35,587 bases of DNA from contig JAAXZX010000055.1 in assembly GCA_012719645.1 (NCBI GenBank), forward strand, positions 1-35,587. The letters run 5' to 3'. Positions 25,559-34,703 of the stretch are shown one piece after another; within the stretch, counting starts at the first letter, position 1; each line of letters opens with the position of its first letter. The stretch is from Clostridiaceae bacterium (lineage in GTDB: Bacteria > Bacillota > Clostridia > DSM-8532). Position numbers and translations under genes: made by a program. The notes below the pieces were generated by a model. The model was not told the DNA's origin and did not search any database. It saw only the letters and a program-made list of their open reading frames with translations.

Positions 25559-25587
25559 CCGGAAAAGGGCTTGTTACCCTGTTCCGG
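25559..25587. other. Strong inverted repeat downstream of the anchored protein gene
   Basis: CCGGAA (25559-25564) pairs with TTCCGG (25582-25587), and AGGG (25566-25569) with CCCT (25577-25580), across one mismatch and a 7-base loop. It has no U tract. It may stabilise the 3' end of the transcript. Confidence 0.4.
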
Positions 25588-25613
25588 CTGGCTGCCTGGA
25601 CAAGCCGTATTCC

Positions 25614-25649
25614 AAAAGAATAACTGCCTTTGCAGCAGTTATTCTTTTT
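25614..25649. terminator. Bidirectional rho-independent terminator
   Basis: A perfect 14-base stem (AAAAGAATAACTGC at 25614-25627 with its complement at 25635-25648) encloses the loop CTTTGCA. It carries A and T tracts on both sides, so it can stop transcription of the 24742 gene on plus and of hom-hisI-hisE on minus. Confidence 0.85.
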
Positions 25650-25661
25650 CGCTGTATAGGG

Positions 25662-25949
25662 CTACCTTCTTTTTCTTAGTTCCTGGCAGATGTCATCCCA
25701 GGTAAGGCCCCTGTCGACCATGAGCACGATGAGATGATAGATCAGGTCGGCTATCTCATAACGGATCTCGTCGGGGTTGTTGTTTTTGGCGCCGATAATC
25801 ACTTCTGCGGCCTCTTCCCCGACCTTTTTGCAGATCTTGTCTATCCCCTCGCTAAACAGGTAGTTGGTATAGGATCCTTCCTTCGGATTGGCCTTTCTGT
25901 CTGAAACCACCTGGAAAACTTCTTCAAGTACTGAAAATGAATCGCTCAT
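25662..25949 (-). CDS. hisE: Phosphoribosyl-ATP pyrophosphohydrolase
   Basis: This 95-residue enzyme performs step 2 of histidine synthesis, turning PR-ATP into PR-AMP. It is an alpha-helical NTP pyrophosphohydrolase with the metal-binding pattern GEEAAEVIIGA and the second helix RYEIADLIYHLIVLM. The length is normal for a stand-alone HisE; many bacteria fuse it to HisI. ATG 25949 is preceded by GGAGGCC and follows hisI by 11 bases, so it is the last gene before the bidirectional terminator. Confidence 0.95.
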   Translation of the reverse strand: MSDSFSVLEEVFQVVSDRKANPKEGSYTNYLFSEGIDKICKKVGEEAAEVIIGAKNNNPDEIRYEIADLIYHLIVLMVDRGLTWDDICQELRKRR

Positions 25950-25960
25950 GATGGGCCTCC

Positions 25961-26293
25961 TTATACTTCTATTTCATTAAAAAAGCATGTTCTGTTTCCT
26001 GTATGGCAGGCGGGACCTGTCTGTTTGACCTTCATAAGGACCGTATCCATATCACAGTCGAGGAAGATCGATACAAGGCGCTGGCGGTTTCCCGATGTTT
26101 CCCCCTTGGTCCAGAGGCATTGGCGGCTCCTGCTGTAATAGGTCACATCCCGGGTGGCCAGGGTCTTTTGCAGGGCTTCCCTGTTCATCCATGCCAGCAT
26201 CAGCACTTCTCCCGTATCGGCATCCTGAGCGATAGCCGGAACCAGCCCCTGATCGTTCCATTTTATGCTGTCCAGCATTGCGGATTGGTCCAT
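25961..26293 (-). CDS. hisI: Phosphoribosyl-AMP cyclohydrolase
   Basis: This 110-residue enzyme performs step 3 of histidine synthesis, opening the purine ring of PR-AMP. It has [12 protein letters not shown], the zinc/magnesium site [21 protein letters not shown], and a final CFF with the other cysteine. The length is that of an unfused HisI. ATG 26293 has GGAGGACGG upstream, and it starts 11 bases after hom. The rest of the histidine pathway is not in this window, so the pair is separate from any main his operon or is the tail of one moved here. Confidence 0.95.
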   Translation of the reverse strand: MDQSAMLDSIKWNDQGLVPAIAQDADTGEVLMLAWMNREALQKTLATRDVTYYSRSRQCLWTKGETSGNRQRLVSIFLDCDMDTVLMKVKQTGPACHTGNRTCFFNEIEV

Positions 26294-26304
26294 GCCCCGT
26301 CCTC

Positions 26305-27573
26305 CTATCTTTCCACCCTTATCACGCTTTCAATTGAGGAGATGACATCACAGCCCCTCATATCCTCCAGCGCTTTCATCATGGATTGCTCCTGGGCCTC
26401 ATGGGTTATGAAAATCAGGCTTGCGTCGTCACCCCTGGTGGTCTGGATCACCGATTCAAGGCTAACGCCGTTTTTCCCGAACAGTCCGGCTATCTCGCCA
26501 AGCACGCCGGGCCGGTCGCAGACCAGCATACGGACATAATACCTGGAAATCCAGTTGCGCTCAAAGATTACTTCTCCTTCGTCCATCCCGGTCCTGTGGT
26601 GGTGCCCGCCCTCGTTCTGGCAGGCGGTGATGATGTCCGAAACCACGGCGCTTGCAGTGGGAAGGTCGCCCGCGCCCCTGCCGTAGAACATGAGGCTGCC
26701 AACCGCGTCTCCCTCAAGGAAGATTGCGTTGTAGGAATCCCTGACTGCGCAAAGGGGATGGGTAAGCGGGATGAAGGTGGGATGGACCCTTGCCTCTATC
26801 CTGTTTCCGTTTTTCTTTGCTATGGCCAGGAGCTTGATCCCGTAGCCCAGTTGCCGCGCATAGGTGATATCCTCCGCGGTCACCCTGGTAATGCCCTCGC
26901 AGAAGACATGCTCCAGGGGCACCATGTTCCTGAAGCAGATGGTGGAAAGAATGGAAAGCTTGAATTTTGCGTCCAGGCCCTCTATGTCAGCGGTTGGGTC
27001 GGGCTCGGCATAACCCAGTCTCTGGGCATCCTTCAGCACGGTCTGGAAATCGGAACCCTCCTCGGACATCCGAGTCAGGATGTAGTTGGTGGTGCCATTG
27101 ATAATGCCCATGAACTTCAGGATATGGTTTGCCTGGAGGGAACGCTTGATGGTTTTGATAATGGGAATTCCACCGGCCACGCTGGCCTCGAAGTAGAGGC
27201 CTGCGCCGCTCTTTTCAGCCTCCGGCTCCAGTTCGTGCCAATGCTTTGCGATTACCTCCTTGTTGGCGGTTACCACCGACTTCCCGTTTCTCAGGGCTTG
27301 CCGGATATAGGTAAACGCGGGCTCCTCGCCTCCCATGAACTCGGCTATCAGGTCAACCTCAGGATCATTCAGGATTGCCTGCGCGTCGGTCGTCAGGACC
27401 GAGGGATCAATTTCCACTGAACGTTTTTTTGCTTTATCCCTTACAAGCACCCAGCCCACATCAATATCCAGGCCTTCCCGCCTTTTTATCATCGCGGCGT
27501 TTTGCCTGAGAACCTTCAGAACACCGCTCCCGACGGTTCCCAACCCCAGTAATCCAAGCTTAACCTTCTTCAT
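26305..27573 (-). CDS. hom: Homoserine dehydrogenase
   Basis: The 422-residue enzyme reduces aspartate semialdehyde to homoserine for threonine and methionine. The Rossmann loop GLGTVGSG is at 10-17, followed by NKEVIAKHW and the signature [20 protein letters not shown] holds the catalytic lysine area. A C-terminal ACT domain (about 350-422: [22 protein letters not shown]) suggests threonine feedback. ATG 27573 is behind GAAGGAT. It is the first gene of hom-hisI-hisE. No T-box or attenuator was found in the leader. Confidence 0.95.
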   Translation of the reverse strand: MKKVKLGLLGLGTVGSGVLKVLRQNAAMIKRREGLDIDVGWVLVRDKAKKRSVEIDPSVLTTDAQAILNDPEVDLIAEFMGGEEPAFTYIRQALRNGKSVVTANKEVIAKHWHELEPEAEKSGAGLYFEASVAGGIPIIKTIKRSLQANHILKFMGIINGTTNYILTRMSEEGSDFQTVLKDAQRLGYAEPDPTADIEGLDAKFKLSILSTICFRNMVPLEHVFCEGITRVTAEDITYARQLGYGIKLLAIAKKNGNRIEARVHPTFIPLTHPLCAVRDSYNAIFLEGDAVGSLMFYGRGAGDLPTASAVVSDIITACQNEGGHHHRTGMDEGEVIFERNWISRYYVRMLVCDRPGVLGEIAGLFGKNGVSLESVIQTTRGDDASLIFITHEAQEQSMMKALEDMRGCDVISSIESVIRVER

Positions 27574-27652
27574 ATATCCTTCAAAACCCCTTCTTTTGCA
27601 GGCTCCACGCCCAGCGGGGCATGCGGCGCGGCCATCCTGCTGTTTTATGCCA

Positions 27653-27666
27653 TACCCTTAAGGGTA
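27653..27666. promoter_or_regulatory. Perfect 14-base palindrome between hom and the phosphoesterase gene
   Basis: TACCCTTAAGGGTA is a perfect dyad about 80 bases upstream of hom and 177 bases before the divergent gene. Its position would suit an operator for either, but no regulator is suggested by the sequence and a chance palindrome is possible. Confidence 0.3.
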
Positions 27667-27842
27667 AAAATGATACATATGAATGTTTGCGGCCGATTAT
27701 GCCCATCACAGCAATCCCGCCGGAACTGGCGGACATAATGACCTCCCGCAATTCAGTATTCCTTTCTGGTTATTATATCATTATACTAAAGCTGTACGGG
27801 CATTTAAAGTGCTTTTTCCTTTACGGATACAGGGGGCATGCC

Positions 27843-28448
27843 ATGCGTATTTTAGCGGTAGCTGATACCGAGAGCGAATATATTTGGGACCATTTTGACG
27901 CATCAAGGTTCGAGGGTGTGGACCTGATCGTCTCATGCGGGGATCTGAAAGGCCAATACCTTTCCTTCCTGATTACAATGATCAAGGCTCCTCTTTTCTA
28001 TGTCCACGGCAACCATGACACGAATTACAAACGAAATCCTCCCGAGGGCTGCGACAGCATTGAGGATATGATTGTCGAGTACAAGGGGATGAGGATCGCA
28101 GGCCTTGGGGGCAGCATGAAATACAGCAACCATCCATACTACAGTATCCCGCCCTGGCAGTATACCGAAAAGCAAATGGAAAAACGAGTCAGGAAACTGG
28201 AGAGGAAGATCAGGGCCCATAAGGGTTTCGACATCCTGGTAACCCATGCGCCTGCCTACGGCATCACCGATGACAAGGATCTGTGCCATACGGGTTTCAA
28301 GTGTTTTGTTCCGCTCCTGGACAAATACCAGCCCCGGCTCATGATCCATGGGCACATGCACAGAAAATACGGCCGTGCCCCGAGGTCCATTCTGTATAAC
28401 GGTACAGAGGTGGTGGACGCGTGCGGATACCACCTCATAGACATATGA
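27843..28448 (+). CDS. Calcineurin-like metallophosphoesterase
   Basis: The 201-residue protein has the binuclear phosphoesterase motifs: GD at 33-34, GNHD at 56-59, THAP, and GHMH near the end. The first motif is D8-T9-E10 rather than the usual D-x-H, so one metal ligand differs. A small cytoplasmic phosphodiesterase or phosphatase is likely; the substrate is unknown. I chose ATG 27843 because AGGGGG lies just upstream and the conserved start MRILAVADTE fits the family. The frame is open further upstream but without conserved sequence. It converges with the next gene, leaving only 3 bases between. Confidence 0.85.
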   Translation: MRILAVADTESEYIWDHFDASRFEGVDLIVSCGDLKGQYLSFLITMIKAPLFYVHGNHDTNYKRNPPEGCDSIEDMIVEYKGMRIAGLGGSMKYSNHPYYSIPPWQYTEKQMEKRVRKLERKIRAHKGFDILVTHAPAYGITDDKDLCHTGFKCFVPLLDKYQPRLMIHGHMHRKYGRAPRSILYNGTEVVDACGYHLIDI

Positions 28449-28451
28449 TCG

Positions 28452-30413
28452 TCATGAGCCTGCTATCCTGCCTGTCGAAAGGTCGCTCAGCGGATTATAA
28501 CCCCTGGATTCGGGAATGCTGCCGATAACGCCTTCAACAAGCCAGTCCATCATCAGGATCTGCAGGTGCTCCAGGATCTCGTCCTGATCCACCATGAGCT
28601 TGCCTTCACTGTCACGGATGGGGCCCGTAAAGATCCTGAAGCTGCGAGAAATAATGCCGCTCTTGAAAAATTCCACGAGCTTCTGGGTTTCAACCGGGAT
28701 ATGGGTCCTGGCATAGAAGAAGTCCAGGAGGCCTGAATCCATGCCCCACCAGTAATTCAGCATCCTGCCGGCGGAAGCAGTGTCATGCCCAAGCCTGGTG
28801 CCTCCCACCAATACGCTCCTGATATATTTTTCATAGAAAATTCCCCAGTTCCAGACAGGCACTGCCAGGTATTTGTCGGGAACGTACTCCCCGTTTTCAT
28901 CCTGCCTGATGGTATAGACCCCGTACTCACGGTTGAACTGGCGGTTGGCCAGGGTATTCTGGTGGCATATGATATCTGCGCCCTGCTCAGCTATCCTTGC
29001 GGTACACCCGGATGTCGCGCTCTTATAGTCCCAGGTCTGCATCCATTCAAGATATACCCGGGCATCCGGCCTTATCATCCTTGCTCCCAGCGTAAAGGCA
29101 TTTATCCCGCTTATCACATCGCTCATCGGGAAGGGCGCTATATACCCCAGCTTGCCGGTGCGGGTCATCGCCCCGGCCACAAGCCCGCATAAAAACCTGG
29201 GTTCATGGATCCTTCCGAAATAGGTGTTCACATGCTTGAAGGAATGCATGGCCGAGCAGTTCAGCATATTGACATCAGGATTCTCCATGGCTACCTTGAG
29301 GGTAGCGTTGATAAGGGAAGGGCTGGTTGTGAAGATAATCTGGCAGCCCCCGTCAATCATCTTCTGGAGGGCAGGCGCGGCTTCTATGTTCTCCGGAAGC
29401 TTTGTCGCTGTTACCGTCTCCACGCTTTCATTCAGCACATGCTCCAGGTGCATCCTCCCGAGCTCATGGGAATAGACCCAGCTTGAGGAGGCGGCGTCAT
29501 TTACATGGGCAAACCCCACCTTCAGTTTTTCGCTGCGCAGCCTGTGGGTAAGTTTGCCAATAAACCCGGTTTCCTGTTTAAGCTTCGGGCTTTTCTGGAC
29601 CTCAACCGCCTGCTCAGCCCTGTGGTATTCCATCTCGGAAATGAACCTTCTCATAATGGCCTTTAGTTCGTCATCCGAAACGGAATCCCTGATGCCGTGG
29701 ATCTTGAGGAAATCCAGGAAGGCATCCCCGGTGGTGATGGGCAGCCTGTCGCCTCCCAGGTCATAGAATATCTTCCTGAAGACATTGTAGACAGCGTTCT
29801 GGAAGTATGTAAACCGGTCCTCATAATTGACCAGCCTGCTGGTGGGACAGAAGTCCTTGATTATTTCCCAAAGCTCATTAAAGCTTCCTTCCTTTGAAAA
29901 CCATATCTCGTTTATGCCCGTCTTCTTGTAGAAATCCATGAACTCGTAGTACAGGCGGATATCCCTGTTGGTCTCATCATATTTGGGGACCAGCCGGGTT
30001 ACATATCCCTGGTAGGAATAGTTGTTCAGGTATTTGAGCACGCTTACCCTCTTGTTGCCCTCGATAACATAGAACCAGTTCAGGTATTCATAGACCTTTA
30101 TGGGGTCATTGAGACCTTCACTTGTCTGAACATCATAAACGTGCTGCCACTTCACGGCGAACTCGGTATCCACATCCATGAGCGGCATGAAGTTCCGGGC
30201 AAACGATATGCTCCGGAGATATGTATAGGTCCCGCGGATCTTCCTCAACGGAATGTCCACAATGCCCAGGTCCACTTCGGTTACGATGTCGATGTTTTTC
30301 AGAATGCCGTCAAGAAACGGCAGGTATCCGTTGCGTCCCTGTGATATATAGTTGGAATACTCCTTAAGCGCTGATTTCCTGGCATTTGTGTATTCTGTAA
30401 GATCGAGTGCCAT
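28452..30413 (-). CDS. Cytoplasmic BMP/Med-type ligand-binding protein with ParB-like N-terminal domain
   Basis: The protein has 653 residues. The C-terminal half (from about residue 297) is a basic membrane protein (BMP) fold, as in purine nucleoside binding proteins: LKVGFAHVNDAASSSWVYSHELG, YFGRIHEPRFLCGLVAGAM and a ligand-area stretch TWDYKSATSG. There is no signal peptide or lipobox. The N-terminal part contains a ParB-like pattern: IPLRKIR at 54-60, then DPIKVYEYLNWFYVIEGNKR at 103-122. It may therefore sense a nucleoside-like ligand inside the cell rather than feed an ABC transporter. ATG 30413 has GAGGAG eight bases upstream. An upstream ATG at 30470 lacks a ribosome site. Confidence 0.75.
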   Translation of the reverse strand: MALDLTEYTNARKSALKEYSNYISQGRNGYLPFLDGILKNIDIVTEVDLGIVDIPLRKIRGTYTYLRSISFARNFMPLMDVDTEFAVKWQHVYDVQTSEGLNDPIKVYEYLNWFYVIEGNKRVSVLKYLNNYSYQGYVTRLVPKYDETNRDIRLYYEFMDFYKKTGINEIWFSKEGSFNELWEIIKDFCPTSRLVNYEDRFTYFQNAVYNVFRKIFYDLGGDRLPITTGDAFLDFLKIHGIRDSVSDDELKAIMRRFISEMEYHRAEQAVEVQKSPKLKQETGFIGKLTHRLRSEKLKVGFAHVNDAASSSWVYSHELGRMHLEHVLNESVETVTATKLPENIEAAPALQKMIDGGCQIIFTTSPSLINATLKVAMENPDVNMLNCSAMHSFKHVNTYFGRIHEPRFLCGLVAGAMTRTGKLGYIAPFPMSDVISGINAFTLGARMIRPDARVYLEWMQTWDYKSATSGCTARIAEQGADIICHQNTLANRQFNREYGVYTIRQDENGEYVPDKYLAVPVWNWGIFYEKYIRSVLVGGTRLGHDTASAGRMLNYWWGMDSGLLDFFYARTHIPVETQKLVEFFKSGIISRSFRIFTGPIRDSEGKLMVDQDEILEHLQILMMDWLVEGVIGSIPESRGYNPLSDLSTGRIAGS

Positions 30414-30595
30414 ATATCCCACTCCTCGCAGGCATACATTAAGACTCCATTTAAAATGAGGAAACATCAACCCTGCAAATCACCTGAAGAAAACTGCCTG
30501 CCCTGATGGTTAAATTTTACCAGAGGCACGGATAAAATGAAAGACCATGCATACGGCGTCCCGAGGGATGTTCCCGGGTCCGTTTCCGGGCAATA

Positions 30596-30604
30596 TGCTA
30601 TAAT
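30596..30604 (+). promoter_or_regulatory. Extended -10 promoter for the cysteine-rich protein
   Basis: TGCTATAAT at 30596-30604 is a perfect extended -10, about 73 bases before the ATG at 30678. There is no clear -35, which extended -10 promoters can lack. Confidence 0.45.
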
Positions 30605-30677
30605 TCTATTCAAGTTCCGGCATTTTTATGTTTTCTCGCTATGTTATTTTTTGTGCTGAAAGGCGGAAAGCGGGCGG

Positions 30678-31049
30678 ATGAGAAGAAAAAAAGCCAAAAA
30701 GAACAGTATGGTTTCTGAAAACCTGCCTGTCGTCATCCAACCCAAAAGAAGAATGTGCATGAACTGCATCAAGGGAATCCCGGTAGGTATGAACAGCGAT
30801 ATCCTGTGCCGGGAGAAGGGTATCGTTACCTGGGACTACTGCTGCGCAAGCCATCGCTTTTTCTACCTTGAGGATCTCATGAGGATGGAGTTTTTCAGAT
30901 GCTCCAACTGCGAGTTCTTTGCGTTCCATCCCCACCCCTACATCCCTTCCTATGGCGTCTGCAGCCTGTTTTCGGTAAGAAAATGCGACGGCAGCGCCAA
31001 GAAGGCCTGTTCCAGGTTTGTCAAGAGAAGAAGTGTAAATGCTTCCTAA
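30678..31049 (+). CDS. Small protein with ten cysteines (putative metal-binding)
   Basis: The 123 residues have a basic N-terminus (MRRKKAKKN) and two cysteine blocks. The first is C27, C30, C44, C55 and C56. The second is C75, C78, C95, C103 and C111 in RCSNCEFF and GVCSLFSVRKCDGSAKKACS. Each could hold one zinc or an iron-sulfur cluster. The second block follows a pattern I associate with short Clostridia proteins of unknown function. The gene is divergent from the BMP gene and has its own extended -10 promoter and ribosome site GGCGG. No membrane helix is seen. Confidence 0.7.
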   Translation: MRRKKAKKNSMVSENLPVVIQPKRRMCMNCIKGIPVGMNSDILCREKGIVTWDYCCASHRFFYLEDLMRMEFFRCSNCEFFAFHPHPYIPSYGVCSLFSVRKCDGSAKKACSRFVKRRSVNAS

Positions 31050-31053
31050 AGAA

Positions 31054-31084
31054 GGAGGTTAGAGGTGGGAGGTTGGAGGTTAGA
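31054..31084 (+). repeat. Short G-rich direct repeat
   Basis: GGAGGTTAGA occurs at 31054-31063 and 31075-31084, with a third GGAGGTT at 31068-31074. CAACCTCCC at 31131-31139 is the inverted partner of GGGAGGTTG at 31067-31075. The rest of the gap 31050-31209 shows nothing else recognisable. Confidence 0.5.
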
Positions 31085-31209
31085 ACAATGAAGAATGGCT
31101 AAGTAGAGCCGGAGGGGGAAATATCAGGTGCAACCTCCCGCTTCTGACCTTCATCATTTTGTGCAGGATTACTGCGAATAATTGAGCGCTTTATGATGTT
31201 CGTATGGTT

Positions 31210-32274
31210 CTAAGGTATTAAAACTACCTTGAAGGCATCAGGATCGCTTTCGGCTGTTTTGAAAGCCTTTTCCCATTCACTCAGCCTGAATGTATGGGAT
31301 ACAATTCCGTCGGTCTTTAATTTCCCTGTTGTCATGCCTTCTATTACTGCGGGATAGCAATAAGCGCCAAGATGAGCCCCTCTGATTTCCAATTCCTTTG
31401 TATCTCCTATAATGTTCCAGTCTGCCAGGACCTTATCCGGAAAAACACCGAATTGAACATATCTGCCTAAGCTTCTCGTCAGGTTCAGTCCCTGAGATAC
31501 ACTCTTTTCATGACCTGTAGCTTCGATATAGATATCACAGCCAAGGCCATTTGTCAGCTTGCGGATCTCTTCTTCAACATTATCCGTCAATGGATTAAAA
31601 ACAAGATCTGCACCAAAGCTTAAAGCCTTATCCATTCTATTTTTCCTTAAATCCAGCCCGATTAATAACTTAGGCTGTAACAGCCTTGCCGCGCAAACCA
31701 TGCTTAATCCTATAGCCCCAAGCCCGCTTATTACAACAACACTGTTATGTTCAATTCCCGCTCTTGCCACTGCGTGCATGCCACAAGCGTATGGCTCAAT
31801 CAATACTGCCTGTTCAAACGATATATTCTTTGGCAGGACATGGTTTATACTGTTTTCATTGAACTTCATGTATTCTGCAAATCCGCCCTGGGTTTCTTTT
31901 TTGAAACCATAAATATAATGCCGTTGACATACGTTATAATTTCCTTCAAGACAAAACCTGCATTTCCCGCATGGCACTATTTGCTCTGCAGTAACCAGGT
32001 CTCCAATCCTAATGTTTTTAACATCTTCTCCTTTTTCTACAACCTCTCCAAAAAATTCATGACCGCCAATGACAGGTGCTTCAATGTATGCGGTTTCCTT
32101 GCTTTCCCCCCAAACCCTTTTTCCTCCATGATAGGCTTTAATGTCTCCCGCACAAATGCCGCATCCATGAACTTTTATCAGAAGTTCTTTCCCGGAAACT
32201 GTGGGTATGGGAACTTCTTCATACCTGAAATCATATGGAGCATACATTAATAATGCTTTCATCATTTTACTCAT
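31210..32274 (-). CDS. Zinc-dependent polyol/alcohol dehydrogenase (MDR family)
   Basis: The 354-residue enzyme oxidises an alcohol or polyol with NAD(P). The catalytic zinc site shows CGICAGD (C41) and GGHEFFGEV. The structural zinc site PCGKCRFCLEGNYNVC has four cysteines, and the Rossmann loop is SGLGAIGLSM. The pattern resembles sorbitol, threonine and erythritol/threitol-type dehydrogenases; a specific substrate cannot be named. ATG 32274 has AAAGGATG. It is the last gene of the ABC-type catabolic set, 172 bases after the oxidoreductase, with a weak extended -10 (TGTTATATT, -10 at 32319-32324) in that gap. Confidence 0.85.
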   Translation of the reverse strand: MSKMMKALLMYAPYDFRYEEVPIPTVSGKELLIKVHGCGICAGDIKAYHGGKRVWGESKETAYIEAPVIGGHEFFGEVVEKGEDVKNIRIGDLVTAEQIVPCGKCRFCLEGNYNVCQRHYIYGFKKETQGGFAEYMKFNENSINHVLPKNISFEQAVLIEPYACGMHAVARAGIEHNSVVVISGLGAIGLSMVCAARLLQPKLLIGLDLRKNRMDKALSFGADLVFNPLTDNVEEEIRKLTNGLGCDIYIEATGHEKSVSQGLNLTRSLGRYVQFGVFPDKVLADWNIIGDTKELEIRGAHLGAYCYPAVIEGMTTGKLKTDGIVSHTFRLSEWEKAFKTAESDPDAFKVVLIP

Positions 32275-32446
32275 TGTTACACATCCTTTAAAATGCTAAA
32301 ACTGTTTTATACGGGCATAATATAACACCCGCATCAGGCGGATTTGCCCGGTCTGCAAGTATCTGCTGCGGGGATCGGGCTGCTTGTTATATCCATCCTT
32401 AATGGTAACTCGACCCCCGGCGTTTAAAGCTATTGATCTGAAATTA
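32275..32446 (-). promoter_or_regulatory. Gap before the dehydrogenase gene with a weak -10
   Basis: On the minus strand TATATT (32324-32319) preceded by TGT forms an extended -10 about 45 bases before the dehydrogenase ATG. I see no clear -35 and no terminator hairpin with a U tract. The dehydrogenase may be read from here or from the upstream operon. Confidence 0.25.
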
Positions 32447-33793
32447 TCATTCAACAATTGCCCCGGCTTCTGCCAGCGTTCTGCGAAGCTCGGCAACATC
32501 AACCTCGGAAGGCGCTACGCCTTTTTTACATGCAATGGCAGCCGCAGTTCCTGCCGCTTCACCAATTGCCATACAAGTTCCCATTATTCTGGTCAAGCCA
32601 TAAATATCATCTGAGACGGAAATGCAGCGTCCGCTCATCATAAGGCCTTCAATATCAGCACTTACCAGGCAGCCATAGGGAATCCCTATTGCGTGCTCCA
32701 CAGGCTGAAGGTATAATTTTTTAGTTCCGGGAACATGGATATCAATGTTATAGCCAGCCAGAGCAATTGTATCCATTGGAATACTTTCAGCAGTCAAAGA
32801 TTCCATTGTGAGTGTTTTTATACCCACAGTCTTTCTGCTTTCACGGGATCCAACCTGAGGCGCAATACCCGCAAGGTAGCATTCTTCAAAGCCAGGGGCA
32901 TATTTTCTAAAGAACTTCATCAGCTCTTTAATCTGGCGATGCGCCTCAACTTCCCCTGCAACAACACTGTCAAAACTGGATGAATCCAGATCAAGTATGC
33001 GCGTGGTATTAACCATAACCTCGCCTTTATTTGGGAGAGTGGCAAATATGATCCGATCCCTCGGTACAGAGAATTCGTTATTTTTTTGTGCGGCTTCAAT
33101 CAATTCACTAAACCCTGTAAAAATAAAGCCTTTACTATCAGTGAACTGCTCCAGGTTTTGCCTGACACCATAGGTATCGGGCAGTATTGCCGTTTGCGGA
33201 TTTTTCTTCAAGTATTCAATAAACGCCTGTATATTGACATTGCCAATGGTAAACACAAGTGATCCCGGCTGAAGATTTTTACTTTTAACATACCGTGCTC
33301 CAGCCAGATATGATACGCATGCATCACCCGTAGCATCAATAACAATGTCGGCATCAAAACTGCGCACTTCTCCACGGCAAAGAGCCGTTATCCCTGTTAT
33401 TTTTCCATTATCAACCTTTACATCCATCAGTTCGGAGTATAGCGAAATGTTAACGCCAGCTTCCTGACACATTTCAAATGCTGTTATCCGGAACCAGCTC
33501 GGATTAACCATCGTGAAGCTATTATGTACCGGACACCTGATATGTCCCAGTGTTGCATCGACTTCCTCAAGCCTATTGATAAACTCCTGGGGTATTCCTC
33601 CAAGAACCTTTCTGCCGGACCTGTCAATGTAACCTAAAATAGGCAGTCCTGATACAGCAAGTCCACCCAGCAATGAACTTCTCTCAATTAGGAGCGTTTT
33701 TAAGCCCATCCTGGCACCGCTTATCGCTGCCGGCAACCCCCCTGGGCCGCCCCCAACAACAATTAGGTCATACTTGTAACTGTTATTCACCAT
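32447..33793 (-). CDS. FAD-dependent oxidoreductase (FAD_oxidored type)
   Basis: The 448-residue flavoprotein has the dinucleotide-binding loop VVGGGPGGLPAA at about 12-23, a second FAD contact IERSSLLGGLA, and the late motif IDATGDACVSYLAGA. Its order of motifs fits the FAD_oxidored (PF12831) group, often found in sugar or polyol catabolic operons in Clostridia. It is predicted to be soluble and to oxidise an organic substrate. I chose ATG 33793 because AAAGGTG sits eight bases upstream. GTG 33802 is also in frame but overlaps that ribosome site. It lies 22 bases after the second permease. Confidence 0.8.
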   Translation of the reverse strand: MVNNSYKYDLIVVGGGPGGLPAAISGARMGLKTLLIERSSLLGGLAVSGLPILGYIDRSGRKVLGGIPQEFINRLEEVDATLGHIRCPVHNSFTMVNPSWFRITAFEMCQEAGVNISLYSELMDVKVDNGKITGITALCRGEVRSFDADIVIDATGDACVSYLAGARYVKSKNLQPGSLVFTIGNVNIQAFIEYLKKNPQTAILPDTYGVRQNLEQFTDSKGFIFTGFSELIEAAQKNNEFSVPRDRIIFATLPNKGEVMVNTTRILDLDSSSFDSVVAGEVEAHRQIKELMKFFRKYAPGFEECYLAGIAPQVGSRESRKTVGIKTLTMESLTAESIPMDTIALAGYNIDIHVPGTKKLYLQPVEHAIGIPYGCLVSADIEGLMMSGRCISVSDDIYGLTRIMGTCMAIGEAAGTAAAIACKKGVAPSEVDVAELRRTLAEAGAIVE

Positions 33794-33815
33794 TTTTCTC
33801 ACCTTTCTGCTTTAT

Positions 33816-34703
33816 CTAATCCTTTACAGCCCCAGCTGTCAATCCAGAAATAAGTAACCTGCCCAGTATTGAAAATACAATTAATGTGGGGAATACAGCT
33901 GCAGTCGCAGCAGCCGTCAGAGGTCCCCAATCTATTCCGTAGTATCCAATATAGTTGTATATGCTAACCTGAATCGGATAGAGTTTTGAACTACTTACCA
34001 GTACGGATGAAACAACAAATTCGTTCCAGGCACCCAAAAATATAAACAATGCGGACGAAGCTATAGCCGGCAGCATCAGCGGCAAAACAATGCGGAAAAT
34101 AATATACCATCTTCCAGCTCCGTCTATCTTCGCCGCCTCATCAATTTCCACGGGTACAGTCTCCATTCCCCCCAGCATTATCCATATTGCCATTGGCAGA
34201 TTGTAAGCCAGATATATCAGCGGAAGCGTGTACCAACGATCTGTAATTCCGATCCTGGCGAAAAATGTATAATTGGGAACAACCATTGCCGCACTGCCGA
34301 TTGCAAGAGGTATACCCGTCAATATGAGAATAAAGAAAGCTTTTTTGCCTGCAAAGCGAAATCTGTGCATGGCATATGCCGCCATCAATGCTAAAAGCAA
34401 GCCAAATAGAATAGCAATAAAACTATAGAAGACACTGTTTTTAAACCCTGTAAAAAAGGTGTCGCCAAATACTTTTTGGTAATGTTCCAAACTCACATCG
34501 AACCCAAAAAACTTAGGTGGATATGCCACTACCTCGCGAATAGGTTTCAGTGACGTTATAAGTCCCCAGAAAAATGGCGCTAAGTTAATCACAAACAGCA
34601 ATATAAAGAGAACAATCTCAAAAATCCTCAGTATTTTCTTTACAGTGCCAAGCTTTATTGCCGTTTGATCACTGATTTTCACATCAAACAGATTAAATCT
34701 CAT
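33816..34703 (-). CDS. Sugar-type ABC transporter permease (MalG-like)
   Basis: The 295-residue membrane protein has six predicted helices. The EAA loop reads EIDEAAKIDGAGRWYIIFRIVL, which contacts the ATPase subunit. NEFVVSSVLVSSSKLYPIQV and the ending LISGLTAGAVKD are typical of the MalG/CUT1 branch. It overlaps the first permease by 11 bases. No ATPase gene is here; CUT1 systems often share one encoded elsewhere. Confidence 0.9.
   Translation of the reverse strand: MRFNLFDVKISDQTAIKLGTVKKILRIFEIVLFILLFVINLAPFFWGLITSLKPIREVVAYPPKFFGFDVSLEHYQKVFGDTFFTGFKNSVFYSFIAILFGLLLALMAAYAMHRFRFAGKKAFFILILTGIPLAIGSAAMVVPNYTFFARIGITDRWYTLPLIYLAYNLPMAIWIMLGGMETVPVEIDEAAKIDGAGRWYIIFRIVLPLMLPAIASSALFIFLGAWNEFVVSSVLVSSSKLYPIQVSIYNYIGYYGIDWGPLTAAATAAVFPTLIVFSILGRLLISGLTAGAVKD

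Noticed and set aside
26386..27420. Plus-strand open frame of 344 residues opposite hom
   Set aside because: It is antisense to homoserine dehydrogenase, whose catalytic and ACT regions are intact.
27574..27842. T-box or riboswitch in the hom leader
   Set aside because: No T-box core or known riboswitch motif is seen. Only a short palindrome and a small GC hairpin are present.
31050..31209. CRISPR-like repeat array
   Set aside because: The repeats are 7 to 10 bases, only two to three copies, with uneven spacers and no cas genes.
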